Positions 1 to 9,764 of a stretch of 64,000 bases of DNA are shown here, piece after piece; within the stretch, counting starts at the first letter, position 1; the number at the start of each line of letters is the position of its first letter. Origin of the DNA: Coriaria nepalensis (taxonomy: Eukaryota > Streptophyta > Magnoliopsida > Cucurbitales > Coriariaceae); the NCBI GenBank assembly GCA_027186245.1, contig CP114483.1:1064001-1128000 (forward strand), written 5' to 3'. Below the pieces are notes generated by a model. That model saw only the letters and a program-made list of their open reading frames with translations, did not search any database and had not been told where the DNA came from. Both the position numbers and the translations under genes were made by a program.

Positions 1-350
1 TCTCTGTTAAATCAGAGACTGAAATGACAATTCAATGTAAATTGTCAAACTTCAGGTTTAGTTAACTATTCACAGAATTATATGCACAAAAAGTGATGAA
101 GTTCAAGTATTGGCATCTTGATTTTCTTGCCCATGCCATATGAGAAATTGCACTATTATCATTACATTATTCACGAACACTATCGGAAATATGATGAAAT
201 GGGTAAAACTCCACCTAGCACTGCATGGTGAATTTGTAGCCGCTCTTTTTGGGTCTCTATGTGGGTAAAAAGCAGCAGCTTTTGAATGTTTTATAAATAA
301 TATAGAGATAGGCCTATACATGTCACTCACCCGATATCATAACTTGAAAA
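1..350. promoter_or_regulatory. Upstream region of the phytosulfokine gene
   Basis: No coding signal is seen on either strand. The stretch lies directly before the PSK start codon and so should hold its promoter and 5' leader. A short TATA-like run (tttataaataatata, near 289-303) lies about 50-60 bases before the ATG. That would leave a short leader. The transcription start is not known. Confidence 0.35.
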
Positions 351-823
351 ATGAAGCTGCATGTGAGTTCTTATAGCTTTCTCATCTTCTCCCTCTTCCT
401 CTTCCTCCTAATCTGCCACTCAACATCTACTCGATTCCTGGTATCCAAACAAGGTTAGATATCCAACAACACTTCACTTTTCTACTTTGATTTACAACCT
501 TTTCCTACGTATTGTTTTAAGTTAATTATAAGAAAATGGGTCTGCAGATGAGCCAAAAACAAATGGATTTAAACAAGAAGAGTCATCGTTGGAAACAGAT
601 GATATCATGAAGGTTAGTGTATAAATGGTTTTTACTTCTTAGGTTCCCTTCCTTCTTCTTTTTTAATGTTCTATTTCAACTAATTACACTGTCAATTTGG
701 AATCACATCTAACAGCTAATGGGTGGAGAAGAGTGCGAAGAGAGTGATGAAACATGCTTGAACAGAAGGATGGTTGCAGAGGCTCACTTGGATTACATAT
801 ATACCCAACATCATAAGCATTAA
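351..823 (+). CDS. PSK: Phytosulfokine precursor (preproPSK), three exons
   Basis: Precursor of the sulfated pentapeptide hormone phytosulfokine, secreted and perceived at the cell surface by PSKR-type receptor kinases. Exons by GT-AG and phase: 351-453, 548-612, 716-823; the product is 91 aa. Residues 1-26 form a hydrophobic signal peptide (rich in Leu, Phe, Ile). The mature peptide YIYTQ is seen intact near the C-terminus, preceded by LD; the acidic residue before Tyr is what tyrosylprotein sulfotransferase needs in this family. The family's Cys/Glu-rich block follows the third exon start ([10 protein letters not shown]) with the LNRR stretch after it. Only HHKH follows the pentapeptide. 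The length is normal for the family (about 80-120 aa). All splice phases agree and no break is seen, so the gene is probably functional. Which PSK paralogue it is cannot be told. Confidence 0.93.
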
Positions 824-1453
824 ACTATGATGTTCTTATTACATGAAAAACCAATATATGTTCTAGCATAACGAATTGGTAACTATATTCTTGTTTTTCT
901 ATGCTGTTTTCTTGCTCAAATTGGATGTGAAAGTAGTATACATCATCAGTTCATCACTTGTATAGACTGTATTAAGTCTCAGATCTTGCCGATACAACCT
1001 ACATGATTCCGGCAACTCTCTATCATGTGGGAGTACCAGACAATCTCTTTCCTGTCAAAAGGGCATGAGGTGCCACTGATAACTTTTATGAACGAACGAG
1101 AATTACAGACGTAAGCATTATTACGGAAATATAATCTGCTACCATCATGGGCTTTCCTACAATGCTGCCTAGACTAATATTCATTATTATTCCTTGTACA
1201 CATTTTCCTTATTTCCTGTATTTATTACCTTCCATTATAGCACGTCTGCTTCTGCACGTAAGCTATATAATATGATCAAGGAATTATTATCATAAGCATT
1301 ACTTAGTATACTTTATACTTGATCATTTTCATAATTGGGTAAGTACAAATCGATTGGTTATCTATATGATTCATATCTAACTAATCGGATTATGTTGTGA
1401 GAGAACTCAAGAGATGAGATAGGGTACGTATCCACCATATGAGATCCCCTATC
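824..1453. other. Intergenic, 3' flank of the PSK gene
   Basis: AT-rich sequence with no ORF of family character. It should contain the PSK 3' UTR just after 823. Nothing else could be assigned. Confidence 0.4.
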
Positions 1454-1676
1454 TCATATTTGCACCAGGTGGAGGTTCGCGTGGTATTTGCTTCGGCTCG
1501 AGGCGAAGGCTTTCCATTCACCACTCTTTTGGTTCAAAATCTCATTGTTCTTGTACCTCCTCATCCTCAGCTTGGTTTGGAAGTTGAGAGCTGTGAACTC
1601 GTATTGAAACAAGGTTGAGATGATGAAGAGGAGAATATAGAGGATTATAAGAAACACCTTAAGCCTTTGGAGACAT
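1454..1676 (-). pseudogene. Small membrane-anchored or secreted peptide ORF, frameshifted near its start
   Basis: Reading the minus strand from 1657 gives 67 residues without a stop: a strongly hydrophobic first 20 residues (VFLIILYILLFIISTLFQ), then a basic, polar tail (KLRMRRYKNN ... SRSKYHANLHLV) ending at 1454. There is no in-frame ATG. An ATG at 1676-1674 lies one base out of phase and would join this frame if one T were absent near 1662. The shape, a signal anchor plus a short basic tail, resembles plant small peptides, but I recognise no known motif (not CLE, IDA, CEP, RGF or RALF). It may be a decayed small-peptide gene, a sequencing slip, or chance. Confidence 0.25.
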
Positions 1677-1679
1677 GTT

Positions 1680-2243
1680 TAATCAGTTACTGTAGGGCTA
1701 CTAATTATATTGCTATAAATTTGTAGAATGCATAATAAAGAAAGTTGGTCTTCCTCATTTTCCACACACGCCCACATATAGTCATAACGACGTGTGGAAT
1801 ATTAGAATTGGGAATTTTGCATTTTCCAATAACGAATGGACTGGAGATTTTGACAGATGGACAAAAATCTCTGATCGATTCTGATAACAACGAATTTTTA
1901 TAATTGGGATTGGTAATGAGATTAATTTTACAATCTTTCCCAAATATCGGTTAATATTAATTATTAAGAATATAAATAAACACATATTATACATATGAGA
2001 ACACCGGGTTTGGAATCCAACTCTTCATAAATACATTTAAAATGCAAGAGATCTATAGCATAAATCATGTATATGTGGAATCACCAGTAAAGATTTAAAG
2101 CCAGTGCACTTAAGACATATTGACATTAACGATAAGCTAGGAAGTAGGTAGAAGCCCATTACTCATACAAGCAAAAGCAAAGTCTATGGGTTTTCTCCCT
2201 TACCATCCATTTAAAAGCCTTGTTATTTTCTTCTTCAATGAAT
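1680..2243. other. Intergenic AT-rich stretch left of the Copia element
   Basis: No gene signal seen. Its last five bases (2239-2243, TGAAT) form the left half of the target-site duplication of the Copia element. The final tens of bases may belong to the older gypsy remnant that continues at 7602, but that could not be shown. Confidence 0.35.
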
Positions 2244-3296
2244 TGTTAGAAAATTAGCATATTAACATATTATGTTTATGATTAATTTTGAGTGGGGCCC
2301 ACTTCGTATAAATGAAAAGTTAAAGCTGATTCGGATTTTCCTTTGTGAGAGCTTCAAATCGGTATATGATACGCTCAAAATGATTAATGGGTGAATGAGA
2401 AATTGAATCTCAAAGTACAACTATTGGAATGGTTTGAAAGAGAAAAAAAAAATGAATGAGAAAATTTTATCCCACATTGGAAAAGAGAACAAGTGAGAGA
2501 GTGTTTATATAGAATTTTACATATTTGTTAATGGGTAATAAAATATAAACTAGAATGCTTTCTCTTACTCACTCCTATAGGGGGGTACAAATCTGAACCG
2601 GACCAGACTTAGCTCGTGTGCGCTTGCAATTGAGCTCGCCGAATGTCGGCCTGAAAACGATCTGATTTGCTTTGACCCTCCTTTTTGTTTTTCTCCCAAA
2701 TATTTTTTTTTCTTTTTCTGCAGAAGATGAAAGTATGAAATTTAATTTCATCATATTTAAACTTAAATTAAACCCAAGTTAATTCTTATTAATCTCTTCT
2801 CCCCTCATGAGCCTATAAATTGACATCTTCCTCCCATTTGAAAACACATAATCAAAAATAAAATCTTTCATCCCTCTAATTGCCTTCCTCCCTCTAGAGT
2901 TCTAAGTTTCTAGTGCGGTAGAGTTCGAGCCACTGTTTTAGTTCGTTGGGAATAGTTCGGTGGTGTGACGCTACTATTCGTCTCCGTTGTATCCTAGAAG
3001 ACAGACGCCGTTCAACCTTCTACACCGACGTGAGGGGGCGAATCTGTTTTAAGGAAACTGTTGCATAACAGGCCTCGGTTTGATTCTCTGTTGCTGTTAT
3101 ATTCTATTTTTTTTCATATTCTGTTCTATTTATTTTACTATTCTGTTTGTTTTTCCAGATTTTATTCTGTTTCATTTTACTATTCCATTCTATTTCTTAC
3201 AAATTCTGTTTTACATACTATTCTGTTTTATAGCATCACTATTTTCGTAATTACTGTTTACTATATTCTGTTTATTATATATATATGATTCCTACA
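2244..3296 (+). repeat. 5' LTR of the Copia element
   Basis: Begins TGTTAGAAAATTAGCATATT and ends with the run TATATATATATGATTCCTACA. It aligns along its length with 6429-7601. The last 200 bases are very T-rich (tattctgtttt repeats), which makes spurious hydrophobic ORFs. Confidence 0.9.
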
Positions 3297-4307
3297 ACTT
3301 AAAACAGATTCTTTTTATATATAATAATAAAAAGATTTAATTTAATAAAATTCGAAATTTTTTCTATGGAATAAATAAAACAACATACGTTAATGAAATG
3401 TTTCTTTACAGTAAACGTTTCTATGTTAGTGTTAATGTAATTTACTCTAACGTCAAAGTGGAAATAGTTTTGTCAACATAAATGTGGGTGTACATATTTG
3501 ATTGTGTTTATATATCTTGAATTATAATTATAAAAAATTGGCTGCTGCGATAGAGATTAATTAGTATCTTAATTATAAAGTTTGGATCAAAGCATGAATT
3601 GAACCTATATAAATATATTGTGGTTGTTGGTGTGATCAATTAATACATAATTGATAATTATAATTGTATTATAATTTATTAGAAATTTTGTAATAGTTTT
3701 ACAAATAAATATTGTAACGGTTTAAAAATTAAAGTTTGTAACAATTACAAATTTAATTGGTCGTTTTACAATTAATAATGTTTTCCAAGTAATCATAATG
3801 ATTTTGAAATTAAAATATGTATATGATTTTGATTAATTGTTAACTATTAGAATTTAATTTGCAATGATTAATGTTACCAATTCAAAATTTTTACGATTTA
3901 CATGTATATGTAACGGTTTTCAAATTTAATTGATCGGTTTACAAATTTATTTTGTAACCGGTTTACATTTGATTATTGATGCTACGATTTTAATTTGTAG
4001 CAATTAAGAAAATTAATTGTAAAGTTTTATTAAATAAACCCTTACTGTCTAGTTAAAGTTATAACAATTTCGAAATTATTTTAAACCGGTTCGAAATTTA
4101 TTCGTAATGGTTCAAAGTTACTTTGTGACGGTTTGGAATTAATTTGCATCAGTGCAAAATTAATTCATATGGTTTAAAAAATACAATGGCTTTTAACAAT
4201 TTACTTTGAAGATTGTTTACAGTTTTTCTTCTTTATGAGTTTTAATGATTTATAACTATTTAGTTACTAAGATACTCTCTCATATCAATGTGTGTGTAAT
4301 TTCAGAA
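3297..4307 (+). other. Copia untranslated leader with a degenerate repeated motif
   Basis: AT-rich, no ORF. From about 3690 to 4180 a motif close to gtaacggtttacaaattaat recurs in diverged form roughly every 20-50 bases. It is partly mirrored by forms such as accggtttac. No function is assigned. Confidence 0.5.
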
Positions 4308-5240
4308 ATGGAATCTGAAAGTAGCCGACAAGCTGCTGCTATCGAGATGACCCATTCTATCACTTGAGTCACTCATTCTGTGGTTCTTCCTGTGAACCAT
4401 GGTGAGAAACCTGAGAAATTCAACGGACATAATTTCAAAAGGTGGCAGCAAAAGATATTGTTTTACTTGACTACACTGAATCTTGTGAGATTTTTAAAGG
4501 AAAGTGCTCTTATGCTCAAAGATGATGAGCATGATGTCTAAGTGGTTAGTGTTGTTGATGCTTGGAATCATTCTGACTTTCTATGTCGGAATTATATAAT
4601 GAATGGTTTGACCGACTCTCTGTACTCTGTGTATAGTACAAAGAAAACGGCGAAGGAGGTATGGGATGCCTTAAACCATAAATATAAAACCGAGGATGCC
4701 GGTGCTAAGAAGGCTATTGTGAGCTGATTCCTTGACTATAAAATGGTGGATTCCAAGACTATAGTCAATCAGATTCAAGAACTTCAAGTAATTTTACATG
4801 AGATTCATGCTGAGGGGATGACTTTAAGTGAAACCTTCCAAGTAGCTGCTATTATTGAGAAGCTTCCGCCCAGATGGAAGGATTTCAAAAACTACCTTAA
4901 GCATAAGCGAAAGGAGATGAATATCGAAAATTTGATTGTTCAACTTCGAATTGAAGAAGATAATCAAAATTTCGATAAGAAAGAGATTATTCAACATGAG
5001 GCAAAGGCTAATGTTGTGGAATATGGTCAGGATTCTAAAAGAACCAATAAATGGTCTAAGTTGGGACCGAAAGGAGGAGACTCAAAGAAGCAAACTAAGT
5101 TTCAAGGGAAATGCTTCAACTGTGACAAGATGGGTCACAAAGCTTCGGATTGTAGGCTCCCAAAGAAGAAATCAAGCCAAGAATCGAATATGGTGGAAGA
5201 TATTGCTCAAGATGTCTTAGATCTTGATCTCTCCGCTTAG
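4308..5240 (+). pseudogene. Copia gag (UBN2 type) with CCHC zinc knuckle, degenerate
   Basis: The frame from the ATG at 4308 reads as a Copia capsid: KPEKFNGHNFKRWQQKILFY near the start, then [11 protein letters not shown], then a CCHC knuckle [14 protein letters not shown] at about 5120-5160. That is the spacing C-X2-C-X4-H-X4-C. In-frame stops at 4365, 4539 and 4725 break it into pieces. The last piece (4743-5240) is open to the end. It is a plant retrotransposon relic and not a host gene. Confidence 0.85.
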
Positions 5241-6428
5241 TTTATTTTGTTTAAAAGTGGGAAAAGTTTGTTGGATGAGCTTATAAGCTAAATGAAATGT
5301 AATGATCCTTTGAGAAATTAATAAAATAAAGCTAGCTATTTTATTAGTTGCTTGTGTCTTTATAATCTATAGCATGCTAGATTAGAATATGTTAATTATG
5401 ATTCTATGCGTAGAATAATTAACATGGATCATATACTAAACTTTTACATGAGAAAATTAACAAGGTCATTATCTAAAATGAAAGTCAAACTTTTTGGTTT
5501 AATCCATAAGAAGAGATATGTTCTCCTTTAACATATATTTATGAGAAGGTTCAAAATGAACAAAGTATAAACGAATTCTAGTGTTTATCATACTCAAGAA
5601 CAAGAAAATAAATAAGAGAGCTAGGATATAAAATCTTATAGTCCAAAATTTTCTTGTTAGAAGATAAATATTAAAACTTCAATAAGACTATTTGGAAAAG
5701 TTTTAGTAAACTACTTTCAGTTATAATTATCCACGGATAATATTGCGGATCCGCTAACCAAAGAGTTAAACAGAGAGTTAGTTGAAAAAATCGTCAAGGG
5801 GAATGGGACTAAAGCCCATGAAAGAGTAAGTCAATACAATGGAAACCCAACCTAGTTGACTGGAGATCCCAAGATCTAGGTTTAAAAGGACAACTTAGTT
5901 ATATAAGACTTAATTATATCACTGTGGGGGGGTATCCTCCTATCCATTTCCATGATGAAACAGTGATGCCCGTAAGAGAAAGGATAAGCTATGCTTTTAA
6001 TAATTCTTAGGCGTCAAAAATTTGAGCAGAGTAAAACGGGTTACTCTTGATTAAGAATCACCTATGTGAGAGAGAAGTGGGGTCACTTCTAAGGGAATTA
6101 ACTTGGGCATAATTCTCATCAACTCTTAGCGAACTAGGCAGATGTTCAAAGCCAAAATGAACATAACAATGAGAACTCAAGTGTGTCAGGTAAGATTCCT
6201 GTGTGAAGTACATTATTGTTTACATGAACGGCAGAACAGTTCAAAGACATCGTGTCTACTGATCAGCTAGTAAAATCAATGTACTTTTACAAAGGAAAAT
6301 TCAAAGGTTGAGACCTACCTATCCTATACATGTTTCAAACCGTTGAACTCTATCTCTAGGTTAAAACCGTTTTAATGTCGAAAAACGTCTGTTTTAGTTA
6401 ATCCGTCAATTTCATTCATGTGGGGGAT
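5241..6428 (+). pseudogene. Residual 3' end of Copia pol (RNase H tail) and 3' untranslated part
   Basis: At 5730-5830 the plus strand reads STDNIADPLTKELNREL, the conserved C-terminal end of Copia RNase H (family form DN-ADPLTK-L). This is the only pol piece found between gag and the 3' LTR. Protease, integrase, reverse transcriptase and the RNase H core are gone, consistent with one large internal deletion between about 5240 and 5730. The rest is noncoding up to the purine tract before 6429. Confidence 0.75.
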
Positions 6429-7601
6429 TGTTGGAAAATTAGCATATCAACATGCTATGTTTATATTTGATTTTGAGTAGGGCTCACTTCGTGTAAACGA
6501 AAAGTCAAAGCTGATTCAGATTCTCCTTTGTGAGAGCTTCGAATCGGTATATGGTATGCTCAAAATGATTAATGGGTGAATGAGAAATTGAATCTCAAAA
6601 TACAACCATTGGAATAGTTTGAAGGAGAAAAAAAAAATGAAGGAGAAAATTTTATCCCACATTGGAAAGGAGAACAAGTGAGAGAATGTTTATATAGAAT
6701 TGCACATTTGTTAATGGGTAATAAAATATAAACTAGAATGCTCTCTCTTACTCACTCCTGTAGAGGGGTGCGAATTCAGACTGGATAGGGCTTAGCTCGT
6801 GTGCGCCTGCACTTGGGCTCGCCGAATGTCGGCCCGAAAATAACCCGATTTACCTTGACCCTCCTTTTTGTTTTTCTCCCAGATATTTTTTTTTCTTCTT
6901 CTGCAGAAGATGAAAGGTTGAAGATGAAAGGATGAAATTTAATTTAATCATATTTAAACATAAATTAAACCCAAGTTAATTCTCATTAATCTCTTCTCCC
7001 CTCATGAGCCTATAAATTGACATCTTCCTCCCATTTGAAAACACATAATCAAAAACGAAATCTCTCATCTCTCTAATTTCCTTCCTCTCTCTAGAGTTCT
7101 AAGTTTCTAGTGTGGTAGAGTTCGAGCCACTGTTTGAGTTCGCCAGGAATAGTTCGGTGGTGTGACGCTACTATTTGTCTTCGTTGTATCCTGGGAGACA
7201 CACTGTTCAACCTTCTATACCGACGTGAGGGGGCGAATATGTTTTAAGGAAACTGTTGAATGATAGGCCTCGGTTTGATTCTATGTTGCTGTTCTATTCT
7301 TCATGTTCTGTTTTATTTTTTTCCATATTATGTTCTGTTTATTTTACTATTCTGTTTATTTTTCCAAATTCTGTTGTATTCTATTTTACTATTTTATTAT
7401 GTTTTTATAGATTATATTTTGTTCTATTTTTACAGATTATATTCAGTTATATTTTTATAGATTATATTATGTTTTATTTTTTACAAATTTTATTCTGTTT
7501 CATATAAATTATGTTTTACATACTATTCTATTTTATAGCATCATTATTTTCATAATTACTATTTACTGTATTTTGTTTATTATATATATATGATTCCTAC
7601 A
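6429..7601 (+). repeat. 3' LTR of the Copia element
   Basis: A copy of the 5' LTR, starting TGTTGGAAAATTAGCATATC and ending GATTCCTACA. It is about 120 bases longer than the 5' copy, largely in the T-rich tail and a short duplicated segment near 6910-6930 (gaagatgaaagg). Substitutions against the 5' copy are frequent, so the insertion is not recent. Confidence 0.9.
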
Positions 7602-8179
7602 TGAACATCAAGCGCCTGCAAGAGAGCTAAAGGAGTTCTTCCTGTAGTTGTTATTTTACCTCAATAGGAACTATAACCTTGGATTCATAAGTCAAACTAA
7701 AAGGAGTTCTTCTTGTAGATGTTTGCAGAGTAATTCGGATGGCCTAAAGAATGTATGGTAGCTCTTCGACCCATTTTTCTTTGCGTTCTTTCAACTCCTT
7801 CTTTAGCAGACTCTCGATGATTTTATTAATCGATTCCACTTATCCATTAACCTGAAGATGGGCTGGAGAGAAAGTGGAATGCTTAATTCTTAATTATGCA
7901 TAGAAAAATCCTGAACTTCTTGTTAGTGAATTGAGTTCCATTGTCAGTGATTAGTGTCTCTAGAATTCCGAACTAACAAATCAGCTGCTTCCAGATGAAC
8001 TTAATGGTCGAGGCTTCAGATATTTAAGTAAGTGGTTCAAATTCTATCCACTTAATGAAGTAATCGATAACAACAATGACATACTTCTTCGCCTTGCCTG
8101 CTTGGGTAAGAGGCCCTATCAAGTCGATCCCTTATTTAGTAAAAGGCTAAAGAATTGTGATGGTTATGAGCTAGCTAGT
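7602..8179 (-). pseudogene. Integrase remnant of an old Tat-like Ty3/gypsy element (left part)
   Basis: The minus strand, read with frameshifts, gives integrase core blocks: LIGPLTQAGKAKKYVIVVID, then WIEFEPL, ITDNGTQF, and a later EKWVEELPYILWA-like stretch. These match the plant gypsy integrase pattern. The sequence is cut at 8179 by the chromovirus and on the left by the Copia element. Its upstream pol domains resume at 16647. Heavy decay shows it is the oldest layer of the nest. Confidence 0.75.
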
Positions 8180-9680
8180 TGTAACGTCCGCCCTACTAGC
8201 TATTTAGGTTATCAAATACTTTTCTTAGGAAAACATATACAGCTAGTAGGTGCGTTACTTTTCCTTTTTGTTATAAAAATTTTTGTTCCTTAAAATTAAC
8301 TTTATTTCCAAAAGCGGTTTGAATGATATACGTAATAATTTGAAAATACTGCAGAAAACTTTGTCATAGAAAAGTAGTCTCAAAACTTTTTAAATACTTT
8401 ATTCTTTATTTGAATATATATATATACATAAGAAGTGTAAATTTTCAAACTCATTGCTTACAGAGGTCGGGTCTCATATATACAATCTCACGAACTGATA
8501 GCCTCTATTTGCATGTTCCTTAGCTTACTGCCTTACCTTTGTAATTTTCTACAACACAAAGTAGACATCTATGAGCCAGAGGCTCAGTAAGGATAGTGTC
8601 CTACTCACATCACTATTCTTTTTATGATTATCGTGAGTTAATGCTTTTATGACCTATATCTAACATGCATAAATTCCTATCATTCTACATACTTGGGCCC
8701 TGAGGATGCTACCACCGACATGTCAACTGATATTTAATCAGCGGTTCGCTTATGACCATTGCAACGATCCACTTATGACCTTTTCTTTAATATCATTTAG
8801 GGTCTTTTCTGATCGACAAGCGATCCTTCTTTTGACCCAGCAGCACCTCACTTTAATATTATGCATGCTTATGCTTCTTATTTATTTTAACATAACATTA
8901 ACTTATGGAAATATGAACATATGCACTTAATGTTTAAAGTTTGTACTCTCCTCAAACCATCCTGCTATATTATGTGTATTCTAATTATAATCCTTATTCT
9001 AACATGGTAATCATAGTGTTTCACTTCTACTTAGCATGCTATAATTATAATCCTAATACAGACATAACCAAGTCATCATGCTTAATAATTAATATTATCC
9101 TAAATTAATATAATTATAATCATAATAATAAACAGACAATATTCGGGTATTACAGTGAGACTATACTTATAAAAAAAATTGGTTGACCGGAGATCTTGAC
9201 TTTCCTCTTCTTCTTTTTCCTTCCCTTTCTTTCCTTTCTCTCTTTCCTTCCCTTTCCTTCCTTTTTCTCCTTTCCCTTTCCTTTCTTTCTTTCCCTTTCT
9301 TTCCTTTCTCTCATTTTCCTTTCCTTTCCTTCTCTTTCCCTTTGCTATTGGTACATGTTGCGGATGAGCCTTTTATAGGCATGAAAGTAAGAATGCCTAG
9401 TCATTCTTTTAGTTTGAATTAGTGACAAGTGGGGGCCACATGGCTAGGAAATTTTTTGCTTAAGGATGACGAAGGATGATAAAAAACATGGTTGCAGTAA
9501 GACATGCAGTAAGACAAATTTTTTTTTCTTTTTTACTTTTTTTTTAATTATTATACTTAAGCCCCCATTAAGTTTTGAAATTATAAAAATGTCCTTAATT
9601 ATTTCTATTATTAAAATTAGGTATAGGTGGAATTTATTTTCCCACTACTATACCTAATCTAGAGATATTGGGGGATTACA
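8180..9680 (-). repeat. 3' LTR of the chromovirus (left copy)
   Basis: Matches 15137-16641 over its whole length. It contains a long polypyrimidine tract (about 9197-9346, ttcctttcttt-like) that produces meaningless ORFs on both strands, followed by a TATA-containing stretch (gagccttttatagg). Confidence 0.93.
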
Positions 9681-9764
9681 TTCTCCCTTCCTTATAAAAA
9701 TTTCGTTCTCGAAATTTCGTTCTTGAAATTTTAGAAGCGACCTCCTTCCACTCCTAGACTTAAA

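Larger units (their letters stand above)
2244..7601 (+). mobile_element. Ty1/Copia LTR retrotransposon with most of pol deleted
   Basis: Two direct long terminal repeats bound the element, each beginning TGTT and ending CTACA. The flanking five bases are TGAAT (2239-2243) and TGAAC (7602-7606), a target duplication with one mismatch. Between the LTRs lie an AT-rich leader of about 1 kb, a degenerate gag, about 0.5 kb of unassigned sequence, and only the last part of the RNase H region. Protease, integrase and reverse transcriptase are missing. A purine tract (tgtgggggat) sits just before the 3' LTR. No methionine-tRNA primer site is visible after the 5' LTR. The element is non-autonomous. Confidence 0.9.

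Noticed and set aside
3061..3288. Phe/Tyr/Leu-rich ORFs in both Copia LTRs (also 7256-7507)
   Set aside because: Low-complexity T-rich LTR ends; the same ORF appears in both LTRs only because they are copies.
9183..9422. Long Leu/Phe/Ser ORFs on the plus strand, and their counterparts at 16056-16374 as Lys/Glu-rich ORFs on the minus strand
   Set aside because: They are translations of the polypyrimidine tract within the chromovirus LTRs and have no family features.
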